From assembly GCA_000969725.1 (NCBI GenBank), contig JXSR01S073556.1: a DNA stretch of 23,670 nt, one strand, 5' to 3'. The stretch is from Ophiothrix spiculata. Taxonomy: Eukaryota; Echinodermata; Ophiuroidea; Amphilepidida; Ophiotrichidae. Below are positions 9,265-18,299 of the stretch, piece after piece. Each line of letters starts with the position of its first letter. Within the stretch, counting starts at the first letter, position 1. A program made the position numbers and the translations under genes. The notes under the pieces are model-generated. The model was not told the DNA's origin and ran no database searches. It saw only the letters and a list, made by a program, of their open reading frames with translations.

Positions 9265-9302
9265 ACACCTCTATCATACCATATATAGTATGATAAAGGT
9301 GT
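9265..9302. repeat. Short palindrome present only in copy A
   Basis: ACACCTCTATCATAC (9265-9279) and GTATGATAAAGGTGT (9288-9302) are inverted with one mismatch around an 8-base loop. The corresponding place in copy B near 22560 keeps only the left part, so the arm was gained in A or lost in B. Confidence 0.6.
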
Positions 9303-9646
9303 AAAGAATACTGCTATCAAAGATATTTTGAAAAGTAGATTTCCATTTCGGTTGTACTAATATTTAATGACGTCAAGTAATTCCTTCACAAAATGTCCCT
9401 ACAGCAACTCATTCTACAAACTAGAATATATAGAAACAACACAAACAATATCACATCGGAACAACAAACTAATTTCATAGAATCTTCTAAGTGTAAAGAA
9501 AAAAATCACGATTGCAAATTATAGTTCGCATGAAGGTTACATGATTTTTTTAAATCATTAAAACACAAACCGTTTTACATACCTACCTTTGTGAAGAATC
9601 GAACCATTGCTTCTATCCCAGGTTCTGGTATGCAGTACAAAGCACG

Positions 9647-9985
9647 CACAGAAGTGCCCCCCTCCTGAAAGAAGACTCGCCCCCCCCCCTGAAAAAATAA
9701 AGAAATGTGCAGGTCAGATTGAAATTACATAGTACACTCCTTTTCAGCATTTAGCATGCCCCTAAATGGTCTATTTTTTCACTTCAGTGCCATCAATTCA
9801 TACTATATTACTATCTTTCTTCGTTATTGTAAAAATAAGTTTTAAAATTTTGCGCGCTTCAAGAAACATTGAAATTTAGCGCTAAAGTTTGCTTCTAAAA
9901 ATAAGGAAATTTATTCTTTGCCTCGCCTTGCCCCCCTTGATGAAAATGTCTGGTTACATCACTGATGCATAGAAAATAACTGGGC
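9647..9985. mobile_element. Insertion in copy A with C-rich ends, type unknown
   Basis: Copy B passes directly from GCATGCACAGA to TAATAAATGGGCAAATATG near 22909, while copy A has about 335 bases between GCACGCACAGA and TAACTGGGCAAATATG. The extra DNA begins with a C-rich stretch (GTGCCCCCCTCCTGAAAG, then a run of ten C) and has TGCCCCCCTTGATGAAAAT near its other end. Clean terminal inverted repeats and a target duplication were not found. A MITE-like insertion is likely; deletion from copy B is the alternative. Confidence 0.4.
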
Positions 9986-10315
9986 AAATATGCATCCATA
10001 CCAATTATAATTGATGGGCACATTTAAAAAACACCGTAGGTCACACACTGTTGCCAAAATTTTAAATCACATTTGCCTTACGAATAGTTGTTGGACTTGC
10101 GTTTCTGCCCAAATAGTTTTGCCAAACATTGGAGCAGGGATGTATGCTCAATAGTTGTATTTCTGCCTTTATCAACTTCATCAACGTTGGGCGAAATAAC
10201 CTCCAAATCGCCCAATTTTCTTGTTTCGTGCAGTGATGAGAAGAGGCCAATGGGATAGACTAAAGATCACGAAGTGAAATATAAAATTGTAACTTTACAT
10301 TGTTCTATTTTCCTT

Positions 10316-10550
10316 TGCAATTGCTATGAACAGTTGCAACTGCCCTGAAACGAAGGTTCCAGGCGGTCAACCGCCGGTTGAGTTTTGAAGCGACCCCTTA
10401 CAGTAATCATGATGTCACTTCGTCTAGCTACTGAAAAAGGACAGTAGGCTCGAAAAAGTCTTCACTTGACATTTTGATGGGGATCTATATTATTTTTCTA
10501 CTGTAACATACAACATTAATTGTGTACCAATAATTAAAACTAGAATTATT
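10316..10550. other. Junction segment between copy A and copy B
   Basis: Block 5 homology fades near 10315 and block 1 of copy B starts near 10551. The 235 bases between contain a near-perfect palindrome around 10366-10382 (TCAACCGCCGGTTGA) and nothing else recognised. The duplication breakpoint should lie here. Confidence 0.5.
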
Positions 10551-11427
10551 TGTAGCTTCTATCAGTATGAATGAAATTTTAATACATCAACTTCAAATCT
10601 TTGAACTGTCAATTAGATGGTGCAATTTTGTTTATAGCGAAAAAATACCGACAATAAAAGAATTAAGTCGATATACACGAATCACTTAGCAATCCAATTA
10701 AATAAAACTAGTTTAAAATATTAATGTTTCTAGAAAATATCGGTGAAAAAAAAAATACTAGTTCATACATTGACATGGGGTTTGCAACAATAAAATACTA
10801 CACGCATAAACCATTAAATTACCAAGATTACCTTTTAGTAGACTAATCAAGGAGACAAATACCACAAAGATTGGAATTGAGTTGCAACTAGGTCGGAGTA
10901 CTTTCCGCTCAAGATACAATTTCTGGAAATAAACTGAAATGTTTCAAACGATGCACGTCATGAAGTTATGTTCACTTTAATATCGTTTAATCAGATTTGT
11001 GTTACATGTCAATTGTATATATCTCGTTATGTAAATTTGTAAGAGCAAAAAGTAGTTTATCTTCTTCGTTAATATACAGTGCTGTATACAGAATAATTAT
11101 GGCTTTATCTCTTTAAATTATCAATGATTAAACCGTACGTGATGAAGGATAAATGTATTGATTTAAGGACATGACCTAGATCTGCACGATTCTTAAAAGA
11201 CGCGGGCTTTTAGCCACTCTTTCAATTATATAACGTGTTTAATGCGTATATTATTACTTTTTCTTTCATTCTGTAGGAGTTCCGTCCACAAATAATCAAT
11301 TTATTAAAGAAACAATATGTACGCATCGTAATAAATTTTCATCGTTTTTGAAGTTGCTTTTCATTATTGTAAATGTTGAAGAAGATAAAAGTTAAAATAT
11401 GTTCATAAAATCAAGAAGAATCTGCTA
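10551..11427. repeat. Duplicated block 1, copy B
   Basis: Counterpart of 1-965, starting with the same TAGCTTCTAT. It is shorter by small deletions: for example, about 50 bases between ATATATCTCG and TTATGTAAATTTG are missing relative to copy A. It contains copy 3 of the older repeat family at 10804-11039. Confidence 0.85.
10804..11039 (+). repeat. Older repeat family, copy 3 of 4
   Basis: Very close to 309-583, with a deletion before the terminal TTATGTAAATTTG, and more distantly related to 8594-8859 and 21864-22133. It lies within block 1 of copy B. Confidence 0.65.
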
Positions 11428-11776
11428 TACTAAATTCAGCGAAAGAGTAGGCTAACCTGCATTATTTTGCGGGGTTTGAGGGATATGTGCTACTTTGTTG
11501 GAAATATGTACGAGTTAGGATTGGTTCTTAGTTACTTCTTCCCATAGAATATTCTATGCCAATTTAGTGCAATATTTATTCGTTATTCAATAAAATCACA
11601 CGCATATCTACGTAATAACAACTATTTCATGATAGAATATTCGACACGGTGGCCAATAAAAATGTATTCTACACGATATCATCAAATCCCGTTCTAATCC
11701 CAAGGTGCATTAGGGTATAAGGGGAAATAATTTAAACACGGATCACTGTGAACACGGATAGTTGTTGCATAGTATA

Positions 11777-11937
11777 CAAATATTGAATGCCTGAGAGTGC
11801 AATAGTACAAAATATATCATGAGGTCAAATTTGGACTTTTCTATTTCACGAGGCGTAGCCGAGTGAAATGGATCAGTCCAAATTTGACCGAATGATATAT
11901 TTTGTACTATTGCACGTGCATAGGCATTCAATATTTG
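11777..11937. repeat. Palindromic MITE-like hairpin with nested central stem
   Basis: The left arm (11777-11837) and right arm (11875-11937) are about 90 percent complementary. CAAATATTGAATGCCT pairs with AGGCATTCAATATTTG, GTGCAATAGTACAAAATATA with its complement, and GGTCAAATTTGGACT with AGTCCAAATTTGACC. The centre at 11843-11869 is itself a hairpin, ATTTCAC and GTGAAAT around GAGGCGTAGCCGA. I have the impression that GAGGCGTAGCC-type centres recur in marine invertebrate genomes; this is unverified. It is non-coding. Confidence 0.7.
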
Positions 11938-11939
11938 TT

Positions 11940-12026
11940 TTATATCATGATATCACACACGTTTGTTTCATGCCGTGCAATAGTACAAACTATTGCACGG
12001 CTCAAATCACTGTAATCATGATATAA
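11940..12026. repeat. Second hairpin, abutting and related to the first
   Basis: TTATATCATGAT (11940-11951) pairs exactly with ATCATGATATAA (12015-12026), and the inner stem GCCGTGCAATAGT (11972-11984) pairs exactly with ACTATTGCACGGC (11989-12001) around a 4-base loop. The dodecamer GTGCAATAGTAC or its complement also occurs in both arms of the neighbouring hairpin, so the two share ancestry or sequence preference. Together they may be one compound element, 11777-12026. Confidence 0.65.
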
Positions 12027-12281
12027 AATATTCTGTCTGCTAACAACTTTGAACCAACCACTGCATACCCTGCAAATTCTCAGATCTGCCTTCCATCATT
12101 TGTTTCAGTATTCATACTAAAAAATCCATCAAGGTATCTTCATGCAAATATAGATTTCTACTCAAGTCTATTACATGTATGCCTATTAAAAAACATACAC
12201 AATCATGCAGAATATATCGATTTTGGTTCAGGATTTTCTGTATGCATTATATTAAATGTTTGCATAAAAATTGGAAATTAT

Positions 12282-12385
12282 GCCTATGCACAATTTATAG
12301 AAATTCACTTTCTAAGTTTTTAACAAAATTGTAAAGTTGTAAATTTATATAATATAAGTTAGATTCATGCAAATTGTGCATAGGC
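12282..12385. repeat. Spaced inverted repeat, 15-bp perfect arms
   Basis: GCCTATGCACAATTT (12282-12296) is the exact reverse complement of AAATTGTGCATAGGC (12371-12385). The 74 bases between are A+T-rich. This could be the remains of a small MITE; no target duplication is seen. Confidence 0.5.
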
Positions 12386-12499
12386 CTAGTATACCTATAA
12401 TGTATAATGTACATAAATTACATGCTATAGTTATTATCAAAAATATTGTCTAATTCATTACATAACATTTAAAATGCAGAAGACTGGGGGCGATGAGAT

Positions 12500-12903
12500 T
12501 TCCAAATAAGACATGTAACAGTAGCAATAACATGCAAGCAAAGACCGCTGCAAGATGCTATTATGCATCAATAGCTTTAGTAAGCTAGACGACATAATTA
12601 AAGAAAAACAAACGTTTCAAAGCGTAGAAAGGAATAAATAAGAATACTGCATTAGTTGATGAACAATGCTTCTTTATACCTAAATGTAATGTTGCAAATG
12701 AGACTAGTAAGAATTTTCAACTTACAGTTGATTCAGAATAACCTTTAACATAGTTCTAACATACGTATTTACTTTATGGCAATGGTTAATTAGAAGTCTA
12801 TGAATTTGAAATCATTTATGAAAACAACATCGAAGGATTATATGAACAGTCCAGGTTATGTAAAAAAATCAGTTGAGCAAAAACGACCGAAGGTGACAAT
12901 TAA
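12500..12903. repeat. Duplicated block 2, copy B, with empty TTAA site
   Basis: Counterpart of 2757-3159. It ends at the single TTAA (12900-12903), which is the unoccupied version of the MITE target in copy A. Confidence 0.85.
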
Positions 12904-13450
12904 TATATACAATTTTTTGAAATGATTAAAATAATGCAACTATACATGTATTTCAAATGGGAGTAGGAGAAATTTTGTACCATTTTTCATTTCATTTTTT
13001 TTTAGTCGTTAATGTTTCTCTTTCAAAGCAGCTTTGGTAAACTGATGTCATATATAAATGTGTATAATTATGGTTACATTGTATATTATGACCTTTTTCA
13101 ATTAATTTACATATTTTGATCCAGACTAAAATGACATGTTTTTCCTCGAGGAAAAAAGACATATTGCTTTATGGTTTTGAAATACAAACTTCATCGAATT
13201 GTTTACCTGCAAAAAATTTGTTTCAGGCCACGTTCAACAGCTGGCGACCCGGACATGTTATATTCTGTCCTTACCATTTATGTATTTGGTTTTTTTGTGT
13301 GTGTTTTTAAATGTGAAATGTTGACAACATCGTCAAAATTGTTCAAACTAGTATCGGTCATTATGTTGACAATGATCTATTTATGGATGAGCGAAGATAT
13401 AAATATTATATTGACATAATTATATATATATATTAATTGATTGGCAGAAT
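12904..13450. repeat. Duplicated block 3, copy B
   Basis: Counterpart of 3628-4180, including the 40-bp identical G+C-rich island at 13222-13261. The 82-codon frame at 13171-13419 overlaps the island, and part of it (MVLKYxLHRIVYLQ, RPRSTAGDPDML) is shared with copy A. Several differences change amino acids, so coding status is doubtful. A short TA run lies at 13420-13432. Confidence 0.8.
13222..13261 (+). other. 40-bp identical G+C-rich island (copy B)
   Basis: Exact match to 3963-4002, again preceded by a T-rich tract and TTTCAG. Its surroundings have diverged more. See the copy A entry for possible readings. Confidence 0.3.
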
Positions 13451-13471
13451 AGAGACTTTCAGACGTCATTT

Positions 13472-13985
13472 TAAAAACCATTTACAAGGAACAACTTGGC
13501 TTGAAAGAGTTTTACTTAACTAGTTGAAGAAATAATAACATAATTCAAAATACCATTCTGGAATGTATAGCTTAATAAAACGTTGTTTAAACATTTTGTG
13601 TCTGTTTTTGTCCCATCTTAAATGATACAAATTAAATAATTTTACCTCTGTAATCCTGACTTCAAATTTGAGATTGCAAATACCTAACATGTGCACCATT
13701 TTAACATTGTCAACCAATGATGATATAGTCATGAGAGTCTGAGAGTCGTAGCTCAGTTTGTACCATTCTAATACTTACTTAAAGGCATAAGACATGATCC
13801 ATTTGAGTATGAAAACTTATTTGAACCAAAGAAAGACCTTAATAGAATCAAAACAAATTAAATCATATCATTTATTCTAAGATGGTTTGCGAACCACTAG
13901 CAGCAGTGTTGCATCGACCCCCTACTGAATTGACCGCCTATACTTAATCATAAAAAAATATTTTTAAGGTTCTGTCAGCAGTGTT
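13472..13985. repeat. Duplicated block 4, copy B
   Basis: Counterpart of 4785-5205. It has about 70 extra bases near 13880-13950 that contain GGTTTGCGAACC, a perfect 12-base palindrome, and a G+C-richer stretch ending TTGACCGCC. Beyond 13985 the two copies are unrelated until block 5. Confidence 0.8.
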
Positions 13986-14181
13986 TAGACTTGTCGTCGT
14001 TCTTGTAGTTCCTTTTCATCGTTAATATAAACTGTCATATTCACACATTCATCACACATAAGCCTTAACATAAGTTAATTATGTGCTTCAATGTAACGCA
14101 CTTAACTCTTTCACACGTGTTGCTTTGCATTTGATATGATATATATAAGTCATCTTAGGAAATAGACACCGGAACAAAAGT

Positions 14182-14924
14182 AGTCATTCTTTAATCCTTT
14201 AGACCATATTTATAATTGACATACTCCCACCGTTGATGGGGTAAATCCACAGAATCGGACGGGAAACCGAACTCAGAGCGAGTTGGGTATATATCATACT
14301 TGGCCTCGTTCTGACTTCCGATTGCCCGTCCGATTCTGTGAATTTACCCAATCAACGGCGGGAGTGTGTCAATCATAAATATTGTCTATAAGAGCCGGTG
14401 CGGAATCGACGACATCTTCTTGATCCTTTTTTCCTTCATAACCTAGGTAATGATGCGGTGTTGCGTAATACCATTCTAGTTCAATTAAAACTGATTTTTT
14501 CATTTTTGAGAAAAAACTTGAAAACGGACCTTGTTTGACGTCACAATCACGTCATAAGTGACGTCATTTAAAAGAAAAATGGCAAAAATCGTAAAAATCG
14601 TTGTTGTTTGCAATAATTTCAAAAAAAGTTGCACGTTTAGCAATAATGTGAGTCAAAGTATACATTCACAAGTTCTTACTACAAGTAAATCAACTAAATA
14701 GTGGAAGTGTATCCTGAAAACAAAGAAACACGATCTGCGTGTAATTTCCATTGAAAAACAGTTTTTGGTCAGTTTTTTCGTTTGACCAAGCGTGCCAATA
14801 CAGAACGCCACACGTCAAGAAATTTCAGCGCGAATAAATAACAACCAGCGGAGGTATAATAATAAACTTCGGAGGGGGCGGATTCCGTCCCCGGCTCTTT
14901 TAGGGTTAAAACAATAAGATGACT
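14182..14924. mobile_element. MITE-like element split by a nested insertion in its left terminal repeat
   Basis: The right end (14881-14924), read on the minus strand, is AGTCATCTTA, then TTTTAACCCTAAAAGAGCC, then GGGGACGGAATC. The left end has the same order in two pieces: AGTCATTCTTTAATCCTTT (14182-14200) and, after the inserted 185-bp foldback, AAGAGCCGGTGCGGAATC (14390-14407). The terminal inverted repeat is therefore about 40 bp, and the element without its guest about 556 bp. The interior includes GACGTCACAATCACGTC near 14538 and no coding capacity. The superfamily is undetermined because the outer target duplication is unclear. Confidence 0.6.
14202..14386. mobile_element. Palindromic MITE with TA target-site duplication (Tc1/mariner-like target)
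   Basis: A TA at 14200-14201 and another at 14387-14388 bracket 185 bp made almost entirely of two arms. The left arm, 14202-14282, begins GACCATATTTATAATTGACA, and the right arm, 14305-14386, ends TGTCAATCATAAATATTGTC. They pair over roughly 80 bp, including ACAGAATCGGACGGG with CCCGTCCGATTCTGT, leaving a loop of about 22 bases. The TA target suits Tc1/mariner-type transposition. Its host element is interrupted exactly between these TA pairs, so it arrived later. Confidence 0.7.
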
Positions 14925-14975
14925 GTATTATAGGTATGTGAAAGTTCTAAGCTATATATCACAATACCTGCAGCG

Positions 14976-15208
14976 GAGACACTGTAGCTAAATTAGGCCA
15001 TGACTTTTGCGACCGTCCGTAACCCCTACACAGCTTTGATTTTCCAAGAAGGCCGCTAAAGGCGTGAATATTTTCCTTTTTTTTTGGCAAATAGCCATTT
15101 TATGGTCAGAAATTGTCAACAGGTGTATAATCAAGCCTACGGTGACCACTTTGGAAAGTTAAACCTGTGGTCGGCCGCACGAAATTGTGACCTAATTTAA
15201 CTACAGCG
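14976..15208. mobile_element. Short MITE-like element, about 230 bp
   Basis: The left end, CACTGTAGCTAAATTAGG from 14980, and the right end, which on the minus strand from 15208 reads CGCTGTAGTTAAATTAGG, are inverted repeats with two differences. Weaker pairing continues inward: GCGACCG near 15009 against GCGGCCG near 15174 on the minus strand. The interior is non-coding. No target duplication is clear. Confidence 0.55.
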
Positions 15209-16874
15209 CCAAAGTGTAAGAATAAAATTTAGTAGTGCAAAAAAAGTTATGTTGTTTTTGGACATGCTTTCTTTTTAAGGTAATATTACCACAGAAAATA
15301 ATGAAACGCGGTCCACCAATAATAAATTAGTTCAACAAGTTACGTATAACCTGTTAACCAGATCAAACATATTTCGACTCGACCTACTTACCAGAAAATA
15401 TCAATAAAACGGAGAGGTTTAATATCGGTCTCCGCCATTTATGGTTACGTATATCTATAGAATGTGGATGGATAACCTCCTGGTATTAGCTCATAAAAGT
15501 TACCACTTACATTGGCACACCCAGCTTCCATTATTCATAAAATATAGCCGAACATTTTATACTTCTCGTGTTTCTTATTTACCTCTGGTTGAATGTTATG
15601 ATTCCAATATACCAATAGAAAACGCAGATATGAATGGTTAGATATGTTGTTTGTAACCTATTCAAAAGTTTATTATTACTATTATTATTATTATTTTCAT
15701 GCAGCTTTGTATCAATCTATATCAGTAAGATGTTTTCAGTGGAGTGCCATCTTGATAAATAATTTAAGAAATAACAAAGGAAGGGTCACATATTTTTATC
15801 CTTTTTTAGAGACAAATTAACGCAGGTATGAATATCATGGCTAAAAATGTGTTCAAATTTGTAATGCTTGTTGCTGAACTTGCTATAAATTTATGAAATG
15901 TTAGTTTTTCGATGTTTAATAGATGATAATGGCGGCCATTTTAATGTTTTAAGATGAACCCAATATTTGAAAAATCCAAAAATGGTTCACATCTGAAACT
16001 GCTCAAAGATGTTCTACATGAATGTTAATTGTCATACTTTTTTACCAATCCCAAAAATTTCATCTAAAATATTCTCAAGTACGTCTCAATGTAAGATTTG
16101 ATTAACAATGTTTTTGGTGATGTATGTGGCTAGTGTAGGATTGGGAGTAGGTGTAACTCTATACGGTATACTACGTGAATCAAAAAGATTGTGAACGAAT
16201 TAAAGATGATCTTGACCTTGATTTAAGTACCAAATCATAAATTTGTTGTTGTTTTAGTAAAGCAAATTTAATTTCTTTCAAATGCAGAAAAAATGATAGA
16301 AATCAGATTAGAAATCGGTTTAGCTAGATTTTATAAGTAGCCCGGATCAGGCTTGATGGGGCTATGGTTTTTGTGAAATATATTAATAGTTATCACCATG
16401 TCACTGTATTTGTCTACAAGGTTTCTATAACATTAATTGGTCACTCTCAAGTGTACATTTGGTAACTAATTCAATTCAGGTATTAGGGTTTCTATATATT
16501 TATCATTTTTTTTGCAGGGGGGGGGGGTAGCTTGTATAGCTACTTGTTGGTGTTTTCTTATTATGAAGTTGGTATTTGGTTGTTAACTTTAGATCTTGTT
16601 ATATAATGGGGTGAAATTGTTAAGCCTACATTGTACTTTTCGGTCTATTAGGATTTGTAGCTATTAAATTGTTGAAGTTTTCTTATATATTTCGCGTTTG
16701 TTACCTGTTGTAAATTAGTTTCGGACAAAAGCACCACAAGGGCTTGAATCAAGTCTAAGTACACCTCTTTTACCTTCATTCCAATGGGATTTATACATAA
16801 AAAAACCTGTGCTTATCAATGCCTATGATAATATACAATTCCATGTCTTTGTCAACTCAGTGTTTGATTTTCCT
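15209..16874. other. Copy B-specific segment, mostly nothing recognised
   Basis: A+T-rich with frequent stops on both strands. It contains the TTA microsatellite at 15669-15696, an AATGGCGGCCATT palindrome at 15928-15940 and an 11-base G run at 16517-16527 preceded by a T-rich tract. The 66-codon frame at 15441-15641 shows no domain, and no copy is available for comparison. Confidence 0.5.
15669..15696. repeat. TTA/ATT microsatellite
   Basis: A run of TTA units with one interrupting ACT, about nine units long. Simple-sequence repeat with no evident function. Confidence 0.8.
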
Positions 16875-17086
16875 GTGTCCAACCGGTGTCCGGACGGTGT
16901 CCGTGGTTCGTAAAGACGCTGCAAGAATGCCGCAAGAATTTAATTCCGATTTAAACCTTGCGGTTTGTATACGATGTCTTCAGTTATGGTCACATAACCA
17001 TAGGTGTCCGACCGGGCATCGCAATCATTGACCGGTGTCATACCGGCGTTGCGGCGTTAAGGGGTTGCGGCTTATGTGACCACTAA
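16875..17086. mobile_element. Short G+C-rich repeat, possible small element at 16984-17086
   Basis: Base composition rises sharply here. TTATGGTCACATAACC (16984-16999) and GGCTTATGTGACCACTAA (17069-17086) are imperfect inverted repeats bounding about 103 bp. CCGGTGTC occurs at about 16882 and 17032, with variants CGGTGTCCG and GGTGTCCGACCGG. The 70-codon frame at 16819-17031 crosses this region without recognisable domains. A small MITE or a fragment of a larger repeat is likely. Confidence 0.4.
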
Positions 17087-18170
17087 GATGATCATTAATA
17101 AAAAGCCCTTTGACTGCAACATCACGTATCTATCGATACTAAGCAAAATGATTTTTAGTAATATTCTAAAAGTCAATGCCTCAGAACATAGGCAATATCG
17201 AACAATGAACTCCGCGACTGTTACTTATTGGAAATTATTCTTGGCAAATCATATTTTGTATAGAATGTAAATGTAGTTACATTTAATGTTGATTTTCAGT
17301 TAACGTCAAGACAGCGATACCTAATTTTTTTATAATTCTTCAGTAACAATTCGTGGAAGAAAATAATATAGAATAGCAAGTCACCTTGGTACAAATAAAA
17401 GGACAATGAAAAATCTTATGAAACTAATGAAAAAAAACATGATCAGAAAATTGATCGTTCAGAATGATAAAAACAATATGAAATGCAAACATCTGAAATT
17501 TGTTTAGGGAACTTATTAAATATAAAATGTTTGTATTGACAGAGATGTTATGATTTTGTGTTTTAAATGTATTTATATATTTGTTTGTTGGTTTGTGTGT
17601 TTGTTTGTGCTTGGTTTGTTTAATTATTACTTTTAGATGACAAACGCAGTAGCCAGTGGCTGTGTAATATGGCTTCGGTAGGGTGGGGCCTTGATAGGGC
17701 TATAATTAAAGGGAACAAAACGTACATTCATTGATTGTTATTAAATAAAATATTAGGACCCGATAAAACGAGAGTTAAACTTCATTTACCTCCACAAACT
17801 TTGCTGATATTAAAACGGTAGAATAGTATAATTTGGTCATATATAATCAAAAGTCGACTCGTTGCTGGATCCTTACGGCAGAAACTGCATACATTAGGTT
17901 TTAATTGTTGCTTTACAATGTTACAAAATGATACATATCTTGATTTATGTCGATGCATTTTTAAAAAGTGCTACAGTAACTTTTCTCTTTCTGACGAAAC
18001 TTACACCACAATTGACTCTCAAAAATGACATCAAACAAAATTAAATAGAATGAAATAACGACAACCTTCGTATTATAACCTTGCAACAAAGGCGATGTAA
18101 TATTATGCAATTTGATTCAGTATATGGAACATGACGAAATGAGTTCAACTTTCAATGCGACATGAAGCGG
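17087..18170. other. Copy B-specific segment, nothing recognised
   Basis: A+T-rich DNA with stops in all frames. The only structure noticed is the GTTT-rich low-complexity tract near 17579-17622. The 64-codon frame at 17076-17270 has no supporting evidence. Confidence 0.5.
17579..17622 (+). repeat. GTTT-rich low-complexity tract
   Basis: Interrupted TTTG/TGTT units such as TTTGTTTGTTGGTTTGTGTG. Simple-sequence repeat. Confidence 0.7.
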
Positions 18171-18193
18171 CAAAGCTGCAAAGCGACAATAAT
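18171..18193 (+). repeat. 23-bp exact direct repeat, first copy
   Basis: CAAAGCTGCAAAGCGACAAT followed by AAT is identical to 20378-20400. The first copy lies about 130 bases upstream of the mirror-image array, the second in a copy B-specific part of block 5. Flanks do not match. It may mark a shared repeat fragment. Confidence 0.6.
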
Positions 18194-18299
18194 GGTCCGG
18201 GCACCCCCCAGGACTCTATCAAACCAACTTTTTAGCTTCTTTTGATGGTCCTTAAAACATTTGAGATGCTGAAAAAAATAATTTACCGACGCACTCGCG

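Larger units (their letters stand above)
7178..10315. repeat. Duplicated block 5, copy A
   Basis: Matches 19800-23266 in the same order and orientation. Landmarks include ACTAAAAATTGTTAAAT, CTTCCGTTCTCAGTGAGACA, TGAATCTTTCATTAACGAGG, AATTCATAGAAGCATCCATA and, near the end, CATCAACGTTGGGCGAAATA. Copy A lacks segments of copy B near 20038-20515, 20650-20780 and 21573-21712, and has its own C-rich insertion near 9647-9985. Two stretches, 8193-8434 and 8991-9125, look like degraded coding sequence and are listed separately. Confidence 0.85.
11428..12499. other. Copy B-specific segment between blocks 1 and 2
   Basis: Unrelated to the copy A segment at the same place. It holds the two hairpin repeats at 11777-12026 and a spaced inverted repeat at 12282-12385. 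The first 350 bases show nothing recognisable except A+T-rich DNA. The 62-codon minus-strand frame at 11743-11931 is a shadow of the hairpin. Confidence 0.55.

Noticed and set aside
10062..10250. 62-codon minus-strand frame within block 5
   Set aside because: The equivalent DNA in copy B (about 22970-23210) has indels that break the frame, and no family is recognised.
11743..11931. 62-codon minus-strand frame as a gene
   Set aside because: It follows the two arms of a palindromic repeat and is explained by that structure.
10366..13936. TTGACCGCC shared by 10366 (inverted) and 13928 as a mobile element
   Set aside because: Only about 10 bases match and surrounding sequence does not align.
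14538..14566. GACGTCA motifs as cAMP-response promoter elements
   Set aside because: Two TGACGTCA-like words occur inside a MITE-like element without any promoter, transcript start or gene nearby; a similar word sits in the element at 4188-4780.
16505..16530. T-rich tract plus G run as a splice acceptor
   Set aside because: TTTTTTTTGCAG followed by 11 G residues looks like an acceptor, but no open frame follows and G runs are common at repeat edges here.
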